From the NCBI RefSeq assembly GCF_011405515.1, contig NZ_AP022671.1:1736001-1800000 (forward strand): a stretch of 64,000 nt of DNA. The letters run 5' to 3'. This DNA comes from Nitrospira sp. KM1 (GTDB taxonomy: Bacteria; Nitrospirota; Nitrospiria; Nitrospirales; Nitrospiraceae). Positions 26,047 through 35,688 of this stretch are shown here, in pieces (position 1 is the stretch's first letter; every line of letters starts with the position of its first letter). The notes beneath the pieces are model-generated. The model searched no databases and was not told the origin of the DNA. It saw only the letters and a list, made by a program, of their open reading frames with translations. A program made the position numbers and the translations under genes.

Positions 26047-28593
26047 ATGAACATGTCTCTCTACCTGATCGCCTGGATTGCCATCCTTCTAGCGTTCTAT
26101 ACGTGTCTGCTTTTAGGCGAGCTACTTTTCGGTCAGATAATACGGGAGTATGCGGTGGTCGCGGTCCTAACGATGTCTGCGGTCGCCTTGATACTGATCC
26201 TCGTACTAAACAAGGTGCGTATCCCGACGCGAATCCGGGCCATCCAGGCCCGTCCCCGTGCGAACCAACAATCGTCAGAAGACGCGCTATCAGGAGATCA
26301 TGAGCGCTTGAGCAGCGCATTTCAGCATGCGACGATCGGAATGGCCTTAGTTGGAGTGGATGGACAATGGCTCAAAGTCAATGCTGCCTTGCGCAAGATA
26401 GTCGGATATACAGAAGCTGAATTACTCTCCACCACCTTTCAAGCGATCACACACCCCGATGATCTTGATGCCGATCTCGCGTTTGTTCGTCAAATGCTAA
26501 ACGGTGAAATTTGCTCGTACCAGTTGGAGAAGCGGTACTTTCACAAACAGGGTCATCTCGTGTGGATCCTGCTCAGTGTGTCGCTGGTCCATGACTCGAA
26601 AGGGCGGGCTCGATACTTCATCTCACAAATTCAAGATATTACGGCGCGCAAACATAGTGAAATCGCGCTCCGAGAAAGCGAGCGACATTATCAAGCCTTC
26701 ATGGATAATAGCCCATCCTTGGCCTTTATGAAGGATTCCCAGGGCCGCTATCTGTATGTGAACAAGCGGATGGAAGAACATTTCCAGAAGCCGGCGGAAC
26801 TATGGATTGGAAAGACAGATCATGATTTGTGGTCGGCGGAAGTTGCAGAGCAATTTTGCAGGCATGATCGAGAGTGCCTGACTGCCCTAACGGTGATCGA
26901 TCGTATCGAGACAACGCCGGACGTCCATCTTGGAGTACGAGAATGGGCGGTATGCAAGTTTCCCATTCAAGACGCATCCGGGCAGATTTATCTCGGCGGC
27001 GTCGCTGTAGACATCACTGAAAGAAAGCAAGCAGCGAAAGCACTCTTCGACAGCGAATCGCGTTTACAAGCGATTATGGCTAACACACCGAACATGGTGT
27101 TTCTCAAAGACATTGGCGGACGCTATCTCCTGATCAACCGTCAGTTTGAGAAAACGTTCCATGTGACCGCAGCCGAGGTGGCAGGCAAGACCGATGAGGA
27201 AATCTTTTCTGCCGACCAGGCTGCCGCGTTTCAAGCAAACGACCGACAGGTGCTTGAGATGGGGAAGGCCATGCCGTTCGAAGAGGTGGCGCTTCACGAC
27301 GATGGCCCCCATACAAGCGTGGTGTACAAGTTTCCATTGCATGCCATGGATGGAGCACTCTATGGCATCGGTGGGATTACTGCGGACATTACCGAGCGGA
27401 AACGCGTCGAGAATGAACTACTGGCTGTTAAGGAGGATCTCGCCAACGAACTGATGGCAATGAGTCGCCTGCATGAGTTTAGTACACGGTTGGTAACCAC
27501 TACTGCGCTTCAGCCCCTGCTCCAGGAGGTCCTCACTGCAACCATGTCATTACAAGACGCTCATTTCGGGAATGTCCAGCTCTACAACCCTCAAAGCCGT
27601 GCTTTAGAAATCGTGGCACAACACGGGTTCCAACAGGACTTCCTTCAACACTTTGCCAGCGTTCACGAAGACTGCTCGGCATGCGGGAGGGCTTTGCATC
27701 GGATGCAACGGGTTATTATCGAAGATGTCCTTACCGACCCGGACTTCGAACCTCACCGGCCGATCGCTCTGTCAGCGGGATTTCGTGCTGTTCAGAGTAC
27801 TCCGCTCTTTAGCCGAAATGGCGAACTCCTGGGAGTCATTTCCACACATTTTCGCCATGTGCATCGCCCCTCGGATCGAGAACTCAGAATCACCGATCTG
27901 TACGCCAGGCAGGCAGCCGAAATGATTGAACGTAAAAGGGCTGAGGAAACCCTGCGAAGCAGTGAGGGCCGACTACGTCATGCACTCGAGGCGCGAGAAC
28001 AGTTGTCCCAAGACCTCCATGACCATGTGATTCAGTCGATTTATGCAATTGGAATGACATTGGAGACTTGCCGCTATCTTATCGATCAAGATCCGGCCGG
28101 CGCGTCACAACGAGCTCAGAGGGCGATTGACGGTCTCAATGATGTGATCCGGCAGTTGCGTAACTATATTGAATGGGGGCGCCTGACGACCATTCCCGCT
28201 AAGCGGTTCCACGAAGCTTTCGATGAAGTGATCCTAGCGATGAAGCCGGAACAGCCTCTGAATATACGGCAAACCATCGATTTATCAATTTCGGCGCTCC
28301 TGACCGAGGACGAAACCATGCATGTCCTGCATATTCTGCGCGAGGCCTTAAGCAATACGGTGCGTCATGCGAAAGCGAAGACGGTGGATGTCGTATTGCA
28401 GCAAGAAGTCGGCGGCCTTCGTTTTGAAGTGAAGGATGACGGGGTCGGTTTTGATCCCGCATCTGTCCAGAGCCACGGATGGGGATTGCGCAATATTGCA
28501 TCACGAGCCGGCAAATTGCACGCGGAGCTCAAAATCATTGCAGCGCAGGGGGTGGGAACACAGCTCATCCTTCATATTCCAACGATACGGTAA
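26047..28593 (+). CDS. Membrane PAS-PAS-PAS-GAF sensor histidine kinase, NarX/HisKA_3 type
   Basis: 848 residues. Two N-terminal membrane helices (about 5-27 and 33-55) are followed by three PAS domains (about 95-205, 212-335, 338-455; each ends in a DITERK/DITARK-type PAC motif), a GAF domain (about 490-620), a HisKA_3 dimerisation domain with the phosphorylated His in LSQDLHDHVIQSIYAIG, and an HATPase domain (about 755-848) with EALSNTVRHAKAK and VKDDGVGFD. HisKA_3 kinases normally phosphorylate NarL-type regulators, and one follows 7 bases downstream. The PAS/GAF input suggests cytoplasmic sensing of redox state or small ligands. No haem or flavin site can be assigned. Confidence 0.93.
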   Translation: MNMSLYLIAWIAILLAFYTCLLLGELLFGQIIREYAVVAVLTMSAVALILILVLNKVRIPTRIRAIQARPRANQQSSEDALSGDHERLSSAFQHATIGMALVGVDGQWLKVNAALRKIVGYTEAELLSTTFQAITHPDDLDADLAFVRQMLNGEICSYQLEKRYFHKQGHLVWILLSVSLVHDSKGRARYFISQIQDITARKHSEIALRESERHYQAFMDNSPSLAFMKDSQGRYLYVNKRMEEHFQKPAELWIGKTDHDLWSAEVAEQFCRHDRECLTALTVIDRIETTPDVHLGVREWAVCKFPIQDASGQIYLGGVAVDITERKQAAKALFDSESRLQAIMANTPNMVFLKDIGGRYLLINRQFEKTFHVTAAEVAGKTDEEIFSADQAAAFQANDRQVLEMGKAMPFEEVALHDDGPHTSVVYKFPLHAMDGALYGIGGITADITERKRVENELLAVKEDLANELMAMSRLHEFSTRLVTTTALQPLLQEVLTATMSLQDAHFGNVQLYNPQSRALEIVAQHGFQQDFLQHFASVHEDCSACGRALHRMQRVIIEDVLTDPDFEPHRPIALSAGFRAVQSTPLFSRNGELLGVISTHFRHVHRPSDRELRITDLYARQAAEMIERKRAEETLRSSEGRLRHALEAREQLSQDLHDHVIQSIYAIGMTLETCRYLIDQDPAGASQRAQRAIDGLNDVIRQLRNYIEWGRLTTIPAKRFHEAFDEVILAMKPEQPLNIRQTIDLSISALLTEDETMHVLHILREALSNTVRHAKAKTVDVVLQQEVGGLRFEVKDDGVGFDPASVQSHGWGLRNIASRAGKLHAELKIIAAQGVGTQLILHIPTIR

Positions 28594-28600
28594 TGACATC

Positions 28601-29251
28601 GTGACATTGCCTCGCATCCGATTGTTCCTCGTCGATGACCATGAAGTGGTGCGGTTAGGGTTGCGTGAGCTGTTCAATCGCAGCGAGCACATCATCGTCA
28701 TCGGTGACTGTGCAACAGCCTCTCAAGCGATTACAGATGCCGTCACCCTCAAGCCGGACGTCGTGCTGATGGATCTTCGTCTGCAGGAAGGCAGTGGTGT
28801 TGAAGCCTGCCGAGAAATCCGGGATGCCTGCAGGAACACACGAGTCCTGTTTTTCACCTCTTTCGGCGACGAAGAGGCGGTGCTATCGACGACTTTAGCC
28901 GGCGCAAGCGGTTATCTCATGAAACATATTGACGGGAGCGTCCTCATTGATGCGGTCGAACGCGTTGCAAGGGGGCATTCGATTATCGATCCGAGGATCT
29001 CAGAGACGATACTCACGCGAATAAAATCGCTTGGATCGGAGCGGACTGAGGATGCCATCGAGTCACTCTCTCCGCAAGAACTCCGCATCCTTCCCTTACT
29101 TGCCGAAGGAAGAACCAATAAAGAGATTGCCATTGCGCTCGGTCTAAGCGACACGACGGTGAAAAGTTATCTCCACAGGATGTTTCAAAAACTTCACGTT
29201 TCCCGGAGATCGCAAGCCGCGGTCTTATTTTCTAAGACCACTAGAATGTAG
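28601..29251 (+). CDS. NarL/LuxR-family response regulator
   Basis: 216 residues from a GTG at 28601, 7 bases after the kinase stop. The receiver domain starts LPRIRLFLVDDHEVVRLGLREL with the acidic DD pair; the phosphoacceptor lies in VVLMDLRLQEGSG, the switch Thr/Ser in LFFTS and the Lys in YLMKH. The C-terminal LuxR helix-turn-helix (about 150-210) has LSPQELRILPLLAEGRTNKE and GLSDTTVKSYLHRMFQKLHV. All features are normal. It is the expected partner of the kinase just upstream. An ATG at 28593 leads to an immediate stop and cannot be used. Confidence 0.93.
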   Translation: MTLPRIRLFLVDDHEVVRLGLRELFNRSEHIIVIGDCATASQAITDAVTLKPDVVLMDLRLQEGSGVEACREIRDACRNTRVLFFTSFGDEEAVLSTTLAGASGYLMKHIDGSVLIDAVERVARGHSIIDPRISETILTRIKSLGSERTEDAIESLSPQELRILPLLAEGRTNKEIAIALGLSDTTVKSYLHRMFQKLHVSRRSQAAVLFSKTTRM

Positions 29252-29371
29252 TGACAAGGGCCCTCGGCCTACCTCCAAAAAACATCCGGCATACCTCCGA
29301 TCGGAGGTACCGGATTTCTTCCGTTTCGCTACACTTAAGACATGTCTGAATGCGCAGGGGGTCGAGTCCCC

Positions 29372-29743
29372 ATGACCTGCATCCTCGTCATAGACGACGA
29401 TATACAAACAAGGACATGGATGAGACGTGTGTTGGAAGCAGCAGGGTATGCCGTCACAGAAGCCAGCAATGGCCACATGGCTCTTCAGCGCCTTGAGACT
29501 GCGCCGAGTGATTTGCTGATCCTCGATATTTTCATGCCAGAAAAGGATGGATTGGAACTGCTCCGTCGGCTGCGCAGTCAGCATTCGACCGCGAGGGTCA
29601 TCGCGATTTCAGGAGGCGGGGACCTCGAAGATACGAGTTATCTTGCCGTGGCGGCACGGCTGGGAGCACACCAGATACTTGAAAAGCCATTTGATAGTGC
29701 GACGCTGCTTCGCAGCGTAACGCAACAGTTAACGAATAGATGA
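29372..29743 (+). CDS. Canonical receiver-only response regulator
   Basis: 123 residues from the ATG at 29372, or 133 from the ATG at 29342. All receiver landmarks are present: ILVIDDD, LLILDIFMPEKDG with the phosphoacceptor Asp, a Ser in the switch position (VIAISGG) and Lys in EKPF. No output domain. Its stop overlaps the start of the next gene (ATGA), so it is translationally coupled to a receiver that lacks the phosphoacceptor Asp. It probably belongs to the pathway of the kinase at 26047, perhaps as a phosphate sink or connector. Confidence 0.85.
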   Translation: MTCILVIDDDIQTRTWMRRVLEAAGYAVTEASNGHMALQRLETAPSDLLILDIFMPEKDGLELLRRLRSQHSTARVIAISGGGDLEDTSYLAVAARLGAHQILEKPFDSATLLRSVTQQLTNR

Positions 29744-30165
29744 GCAGCCAGGTACGTGTGACGACATATTCAGAAAGCATTCGCGTGCTAATCATTGATC
29801 CGTATGAGAGCGATCGGCTGTATTGGCATCGGCAACTCACGCAGTTTTCAGGTAGCTATCGAGTGATGGAGGCTGAGAGCGGCGGAATCGGCCTTCAGCG
29901 TCTTAAAGACCATGAGTTCGATTGCATCCTTCTTGAACTTGATCTGCCGGACATGACGGCTCTGGAGGTTTTGACCCATATCAGCGCTCACCTCGAAGGG
30001 CATCTTGGAGTGGTGGTTTTTACTCGGCACATGTTTTTGTCCTTGGCTGACCTTGCCTTGCGAACTGGTGCGCAGTTGAGCTTGTTCAAGTTAGTCACAT
30101 CTATAGAAGACGTGGATCGGGCCATTCGAATGGCGATGAGGCCACGCGTTGAAGAGTCGATCTAA
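29740..30165 (+). CDS. Receiver-like protein with Glu at the phosphoacceptor position
   Basis: 141 residues. The start ATG overlaps the stop of the canonical receiver gene. First motif VLIIDP (second acid lost), phosphoacceptor segment CILLELDLPDMTA with Glu four before the Pro, switch Thr in VVFTR, Lys in LFKLV. The SDRLYWHRQL and FDCILLEL segments align with the proteins at 21024, 22698 and 43111. A coupled pair of normal and Glu-type receivers suggests that they form a heterodimer or work in the same relay. No output domain is present. Confidence 0.85.
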   Translation: MSSQVRVTTYSESIRVLIIDPYESDRLYWHRQLTQFSGSYRVMEAESGGIGLQRLKDHEFDCILLELDLPDMTALEVLTHISAHLEGHLGVVVFTRHMFLSLADLALRTGAQLSLFKLVTSIEDVDRAIRMAMRPRVEESI

Positions 30166-30488
30166 GACAATTGATTTATCAGTTGTAATTCTAATCACGG
30201 ATAGTGTGATCGTTTGCAATCCGCAGAATATTTGACCATGGCATTCACTGTTGAACATTGTGGAGGGGTACATTAGAGCACTCAATATCATGGCTAAGAA
30301 TAACAATGGAGATTTCAAGGCGCTCGGTGGATTTTATCAGTAATGTGACCGCCCGCGTCGCACGGGCAAACCCTCTTGCACGATCGTTTAATTTCGCGCG
30401 ACGCGATTCTTCTATGGAAGAGAATCCGGTCATCGTGACCCAAGCAACGGATGTCTGGTACCGGCGAGACAATGGACTAATTCATTCG
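30166..30488. other. Intergenic stretch between convergent genes
   Basis: About 320 bases between the receiver gene and the truncated CDF gene. No gene is supported; this sequence replaces the missing C-terminal part of the CDF gene. Confidence 0.5.
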
Positions 30489-30785
30489 TCAGCGCGAAGA
30501 CAACATGTGCGTCCGAATCCGCTCGCGAAAGGGTCGTCGCCCTTTGATCGACGGTGCACGCCTTACCATCTTCACGAACGAACTGCCTGCACGAATAATC
30601 TCGACGCTATTTGATAAGAAAGCTGCCCACAGTTGGAACGAGGCCGCTGCCAGTAGGCCAGCAAGCGAGATCTTAAGGGCCGCAATGCCTCGTTGCATGG
30701 TCAGCAAAACTGGGTCCACTGTGCCGTGGGTGTGAGTGTGTGCCCGTGAACAAATTATTTTGCATGATGATGCTCCAAACCTCAT
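30489..30785 (-). pseudogene. Truncated cation diffusion facilitator (CzcD-like) gene
   Basis: The frame starts with an ATG overlapping the czcA stop (ATGA). Residues about 15-65 (HTHTHGTVDPVLLTMQRGIA, then ALKISLAGLLAAASFQLWAA) match the start of CDF transporters: His-rich N-terminus, THGTVDP and the first membrane helix. After LSNSVEIIRAG similarity ends; the remaining ~30 residues are basic and unrelated, and transmembrane helices 2-6 are missing. A HHHAK reading in another frame upstream hints at a further shift at the N-terminus. It was probably once the last gene of the metal-efflux operon. Confidence 0.7.
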
Positions 30786-33700
30786 ACATCTGGAGACGAA
30801 AAGGAGTCGGCAGAAAGTTGAGGGCGACAGAATCTACGATAGAGTGCGGGAATGACCAATAAGGTTAATGCCGTGGAAGTAGCCACCCCCCCAATGACGA
30901 CCGTTGCCAACGGGCGTTGCACTTCGGCCCCCATGCTAGTTGCGAAGGCCATCGGAAGAAAGCCAAAGCCGGCCACTAACGCCGTCATCAGAACAGGGCG
31001 TACCCTGTCCATGGCCCCTTGATTGATTGCCGTTTCGGTTGAAGTGCCTTGGGCCTCAAGGTTTCGAATGTGACTGACGAGCACAACCCCATTGAGGACA
31101 GCGATGCCAAATAATGCGATGAACCCGATTGCAGCTGAAATGCTCAGTGGAAGCCCTCTGATCCAAAGCGCGAGCACTCCGCCGGATAAGGCAAGCGGGA
31201 CGTTGAAGAAGATAAGCCATGCAGGACGAATGCTGCCAAATACGACCGAGAGCATGCTCAGGATCAGCAGAAGAGTCAGCGGGATAACAATCAGCAGTCT
31301 GGATGACGCCTCCTGTAAATGCTGATATTGCCCTCCCCATCTCACGTAATAGTTAACCGGCAGCGAGATTGACCGAGACACCTCCCGCTGGGCTTCCATC
31401 ACAAAGCTCCCAAGGTCTCGTCCTCGGACATTGCATTCAACGAGGATCCGTCGCTGAACATCTTGGCGGCTTATTTGCGCCGGACCGGTATCTGCTTGGA
31501 TTTCTGCCACGCGTGATAATGGGACAAGCTCTCCGTGCATAGTCGGAATCAGCAGCCCACCCAGCCGTTTTGGATCAGCGGAAATATGCTCACTCAAGCG
31601 GACGACGAGATCGAATCGCCGAACTCCCTGGATAACAGTCCCGACGACATGGCCCGTGCGAGACGTTTCAACGACGGTCAGCACGTCCTCAGCGGTGAGC
31701 CCATAGCGCGCGATTTGATCGCGATCAACGATTACGCGTAAAAGGGGAAGACCGGAAATTTGTTCGACTCGCACATCGGCGGCCCCACGAATGCGCTCGA
31801 TGACTTGTGCAATGGCATCGGCTCTCTGACGCAAGATGTCCAGATCGTCGCCGAACAGCTTAATAGCGAGATCGGATCGAGATCCGGCAATCAGCTCGTT
31901 AAAGCGCATTTCGATTGGCTGGGTGAACCCCAGACCGACGCCCGGAACTGTTTCTCTGATCGCCGCCTGCATCTTGGCGATGAGTTCATCACGTGTCTGA
32001 GCTGATTGCCAGTACCGCATGGGCTGGAGAATGGCAAATACATCGGACAGCTCGATGCCCATGACGTCGGTGGCGACTTCAGGACTGCCTGTCCTGGTGA
32101 CCACGTTCACCACCTCTGGAAATGTCCTGAGCACCCTCTCAATTGCGATCGAGGTGGCAACCGATTCACTCAGCGAGACGCTCGGCAGTCTCCAAACATT
32201 GATGGCAAAGTCCCCCTCGTCTAGTCTGGGTACGAATTCAACGCCGAGCGTGGAGGCTATGCCAACACTGACCAGAAAGACGAAGGCGCTTCCGGCGACA
32301 AGTTTAGCCGGATGCTTCATCGCCCGGGTGAGGAGTGGTGTGTAGACGCGTCGCACGAGACGGGTCATATATGTCTCTCCGTCTCTGTGAGTTGGTCGTA
32401 CGCTCCACAAGGCGAGGACAGGTGTCACAGCAACGGCGACGATGACAGAGCCCGCTAAGGCGAAAATGACGGTCAATGCCATCGGTCTGAACAGTTTTCC
32501 TTCAATCCCGGTCAATGCCAGGATTGGTAGATAGACGGCAATAATAATGCCGACCGCGAAGACCATGGGTCGTAGGACTTCCCGTCCCGCCGCCTCAATT
32601 TCCATTTTGCGACCGTAGGCTGACTCGGGTTTCGCTAGGGTCATCCGGCGTAAGATATTGTCGATCATCACGACCGACCCATCGACGAGAAGACCAAAAT
32701 CAATCGCACCGAGACTCATCAGATTTCCTGAAAATCCCGTGGCCACCATACCGGTAAAAGCGAAGAGCATGGAAAGAGGTATGGCGGACGCGACAATCAA
32801 ACCAGCGGCGAGATTTCCCAAGAACAAGAAGAGCACCGCAACGACGAGCAGTCCCCCTTCGAGCAGATTGTTTCGGACCGTGCGAATGACCTGATCGACA
32901 AACCGTGTACGGTCATAATACGGAGTAATTGACACGCCGGCCGGCAGAGTCGCCTGAATTTCCTGGACCCGAATTTTTACACGCTCCACAATTTGTTGAG
33001 CATTTTCTCCCGCGAGCATTTGGACCATACCGATGACGGTTTCGCCATCACCAAGTGCCGTCGCTGCCCCGATTCGTAATGCAGGCCCTTCTTTGACCTG
33101 TGCCACATCGCGAATCAAGATGGGGACACCGTTGGCTCCATGTGCAACGATAATGCGCCCCAGATCGGTAGCAGTTTGAGCCAACGCTTCTCCGCGTATG
33201 AGGACTTGTTCGCGTTCATGCTCGATGTACCCGCCTCCAACAAGCGCGTTGTTGCGTTCTAGCGCGTTGAACACCTGTGGCAAGCTGACTTTGTAGGAAA
33301 GAAGTTTGGCCGGTTCAACGATGACGTGATACTGTTGCTCTTCGCCTCCCCAAATGTTGACTTCGACGACGCCGGGAATGGTCCGGAGGCGCATGCCGAT
33401 GTCCCACTCCAGCATCGTGCGAAGAACCATGGGACTATAGCCGGCCCCCTTTAGGGTAAATTGGTAGACCTCGCCAAGCCCCGTGGTGAGCGGGCCGATG
33501 AGGGGCTTGCCATATTCAGGAGGCACTCGCGCGCGTGTGAGGCGTTCAGTCACAAGTTGCCGTGCACGATAGATATCCGCATGGTCTTCAAAGATTGCGG
33601 TGACGGCGGATAGGCCATAGCGCGAGACGGAACGGAGTTCGTGGAGGCCCGGCAAGCCCGCGAGTGAGGCTTCGATTGGAAATGTCACCAACTGTTCTAT

Positions 33701-33877
33701 TTCGACAGGCCCCAGAGCAGGGGATCGGGTAAGCACCTGTACCTGAACAGGGGTTAAGTCTGGCATCGCATCAATGGTCAGATGCGCAAACGACCATAGC
33801 CCTGTCGTAATGACTAGGAGCATGCAGACAAGGGTAAAAAACCGGTAGCGGAGCGAAAGGAGAAATAAGGAGTCCAT
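30782..33877 (-). CDS. czcA: Heavy-metal efflux RND pump, CzcA/CusA family
   Basis: 1031 residues, the size of HME-RND proteins. The inner-membrane proton antiporter drives metal export through the cell envelope. The N-terminus RYRFFTLVCMLLVITTGLWS is TM1. The proton-relay motif in TM4 reads DFGLLVDGSVVMIDN, matching the D-F-G-x-x-x-D-G pattern of CzcA-type pumps. Large periplasmic loops and two sets of helices are present, and no frameshift is seen. Substrate (Zn/Co/Cd versus Cu/Ag) cannot be fixed without the Met-triad alignment; the truncated CDF neighbour and His-rich protein suggest divalent metals. czcB lies 5 bases upstream. Confidence 0.92.
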   Translation of the reverse strand: MDSLFLLSLRYRFFTLVCMLLVITTGLWSFAHLTIDAMPDLTPVQVQVLTRSPALGPVEIEQLVTFPIEASLAGLPGLHELRSVSRYGLSAVTAIFEDHADIYRARQLVTERLTRARVPPEYGKPLIGPLTTGLGEVYQFTLKGAGYSPMVLRTMLEWDIGMRLRTIPGVVEVNIWGGEEQQYHVIVEPAKLLSYKVSLPQVFNALERNNALVGGGYIEHEREQVLIRGEALAQTATDLGRIIVAHGANGVPILIRDVAQVKEGPALRIGAATALGDGETVIGMVQMLAGENAQQIVERVKIRVQEIQATLPAGVSITPYYDRTRFVDQVIRTVRNNLLEGGLLVVAVLFLFLGNLAAGLIVASAIPLSMLFAFTGMVATGFSGNLMSLGAIDFGLLVDGSVVMIDNILRRMTLAKPESAYGRKMEIEAAGREVLRPMVFAVGIIIAVYLPILALTGIEGKLFRPMALTVIFALAGSVIVAVAVTPVLALWSVRPTHRDGETYMTRLVRRVYTPLLTRAMKHPAKLVAGSAFVFLVSVGIASTLGVEFVPRLDEGDFAINVWRLPSVSLSESVATSIAIERVLRTFPEVVNVVTRTGSPEVATDVMGIELSDVFAILQPMRYWQSAQTRDELIAKMQAAIRETVPGVGLGFTQPIEMRFNELIAGSRSDLAIKLFGDDLDILRQRADAIAQVIERIRGAADVRVEQISGLPLLRVIVDRDQIARYGLTAEDVLTVVETSRTGHVVGTVIQGVRRFDLVVRLSEHISADPKRLGGLLIPTMHGELVPLSRVAEIQADTGPAQISRQDVQRRILVECNVRGRDLGSFVMEAQREVSRSISLPVNYYVRWGGQYQHLQEASSRLLIVIPLTLLLILSMLSVVFGSIRPAWLIFFNVPLALSGGVLALWIRGLPLSISAAIGFIALFGIAVLNGVVLVSHIRNLEAQGTSTETAINQGAMDRVRPVLMTALVAGFGFLPMAFATSMGAEVQRPLATVVIGGVATSTALTLLVIPALYRRFCRPQLSADSFSSPDV

Positions 33878-33882
33878 TGTCC

Positions 33883-35055
33883 TTACTCCCCCGATCCAAT
33901 GTGCTCTTTGAGCAGAACACTTTTGAGATCAAACACCCCTTGTGTCACGACTTGATCCCCGGCCGTGAGACCCTTACTAATTTCTATCCAACCGTCACCT
34001 TCACGGCCCGTGTCTACCACTACGAAATGATAGTTTGCCCCTTCCTGTACAAAGACCCCTCGACTCTTATCGATGGACGCCAGCGCAGAAACAGGAACGG
34101 CCAGGGTTGGGGAGCCTTTGACTGCTAGCTTGACCTCGACGAACTCATGCGGCTTCAGGCGCTCATTCAAATTGGACACTTCAAACCGTACCTTCACGGT
34201 GCGAGTTTGTTCATCGGCCACGGGAGACAAATACGTGAGGGGTGCAACAACGGATTCTCCACCCTTGGGTATGATCGTGGCCTGATCTCCTTCTTTGAAT
34301 TGGCGTGCCTGCTCGATGGGCAGATTGGCGAACACCCATACTCGGTCGGTGTTCACAATCTCAAACAATTCGTTTCCTGGGGCGACCCCCTGTCCCCGTA
34401 CGACATTTTGTTCAATGACCGTCCCCTGAATCGGCGACTTGATAATGTATTTGTGTCCCTCTTGGTGACTGCCATGCTCGAGCTCCCTCAATTCCTGGGA
34501 TGACATTCCCATATTTATGAGTTTTTCACGCACGTGCTGATGCCGTGCGGTCGACTCCAGGAAGACGCCGCGATGTTCGACGAGCTGGCGCTCAGAGACG
34601 ATTCTCTCTTTCCAGAGGTTCTCTGTCCGTCTGTACGTGCTGGCTGCGACATCGGCCTGGGCTTTTGTCACCAAATATTCTTGGACAAGCTCGTCCAGTC
34701 TCAGACTTTCTATCTCCAAGAGCGGTTGGCCAGCTCGAACCCGATCCCCTAATTGCACATGAATAATTTGGACTTGGCCTTCAATGCGTGAAGAAATTTT
34801 CGCGACATGTTTGAGATCAAGTGCGATTTCACCCGGAGCCGTCATGGATTGTGCAACTTTCTGCAAGGAGGCCGGTTCCGTCTTAATGCGGTCAAGCACG
34901 GCCCCGGGCGCTTGAATCTGTCGAAAAATCCCTACTCGATCCGTCGGACGAGAACTGTCATGAGAGGGAGTTGCCGTGGACTCCGCTCCACGCTCATTAC
35001 AGGAGCTTACGGACAGAGAAAGGGCGAAAGCCAACGTAATAGTGCTTCTTCTCAT
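33883..35055 (-). CDS. czcB: RND efflux periplasmic adaptor, CzcB/HlyD family, lipoprotein
   Basis: 390 residues. The signal ends SLSVSSC, a lipobox, so the adaptor is lipid-anchored. The barrel-sandwich/lipoyl domain has VAKISSRIEGQVQIIHVQLG followed by DRVRAGQPLLEIES, the coiled-coil hairpin lies at about residues 125-190, and the beta-barrel has VWVFANLPIEQARQFKEGDQ. It connects CzcA to an outer-membrane factor. The overall order fits CzcB/CusB-like proteins. No outer-membrane channel gene (czcC) is found in the window although it is usually adjacent. Confidence 0.9.
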   Translation of the reverse strand: MRRSTITLAFALSLSVSSCNERGAESTATPSHDSSRPTDRVGIFRQIQAPGAVLDRIKTEPASLQKVAQSMTAPGEIALDLKHVAKISSRIEGQVQIIHVQLGDRVRAGQPLLEIESLRLDELVQEYLVTKAQADVAASTYRRTENLWKERIVSERQLVEHRGVFLESTARHQHVREKLINMGMSSQELRELEHGSHQEGHKYIIKSPIQGTVIEQNVVRGQGVAPGNELFEIVNTDRVWVFANLPIEQARQFKEGDQATIIPKGGESVVAPLTYLSPVADEQTRTVKVRFEVSNLNERLKPHEFVEVKLAVKGSPTLAVPVSALASIDKSRGVFVQEGANYHFVVVDTGREGDGWIEISKGLTAGDQVVTQGVFDLKSVLLKEHIGSGE

Positions 35056-35220
35056 TAGTGCCTCATGCCGTCATGACGACGATGCAACGCCTTAGCGCAT
35101 CATTGAACCGAAATCCTCGACGGTCACCCATTCATGAATTAAAGCTGCAGCAATATGCTGTGCCGCAGGGGCCGGACATACCTGGCCTCATGTGAGCAAT
35201 TCGCGGGTTACGAATTCAAA

Positions 35221-35688
35221 TTACAGAGCACCAGGCGGAGCACGAAGAGGTAAGGCTTTGGAGAGATAGATCGATGTAGGGTGTTTGACGGGTGGAGACG
35301 AAGTTGCAGCAACGATCCGTTGCCGCAAAAGGGAAGAGGCGTCTACGGTTTCTGCCACAACGGTGGACGCAAAGACCGTTGGCCACTCTATCGAAGCAGT
35401 GAGAAGCGAAAAGCTAATTTCTTGCTGGCCAAAGAGGTGAGGAGCATGACCGTACGGATACCGGTCTGAGGAGGGATCGTCGATATCACTCGATGCATGC
35501 TCATGAGCAATGGGTTCATCGTCATGGTCGCTGGAAAACACACTATGAACAACCGCACCATGATCGTGGATAGTATCTCCCCCGTGGTGGTGCAACCCGG
35601 GATGGGCGTGCACCAAAGGGACAACCAATAGCCAGAGTATTGACCAGGCGAGAAGAATCAACCGAGATTTTGATATACGAACAATCAT
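35221..35688 (-). CDS. Exported His-rich protein of the metal-efflux operon
   Basis: 155 residues with a signal peptide (about 9-29, LILLAWSILWLLVVPLVHAH). The mature N-terminal part is dense in His, Asp and Glu (HPGLHHHGGDTIHDHG and SSDHDDEPIAHEHASSDID), a likely metal-binding region. The C-terminus ends LPLRAPPGAL, a tail seen in other small proteins encoded upstream of czcCBA genes. It probably buffers or senses periplasmic metal ions. The ribosome site is weak. It lies 165 bases before czcB on the same strand, where czcC would normally be found. Confidence 0.65.
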   Translation of the reverse strand: MIVRISKSRLILLAWSILWLLVVPLVHAHPGLHHHGGDTIHDHGAVVHSVFSSDHDDEPIAHEHASSDIDDPSSDRYPYGHAPHLFGQQEISFSLLTASIEWPTVFASTVVAETVDASSLLRQRIVAATSSPPVKHPTSIYLSKALPLRAPPGAL

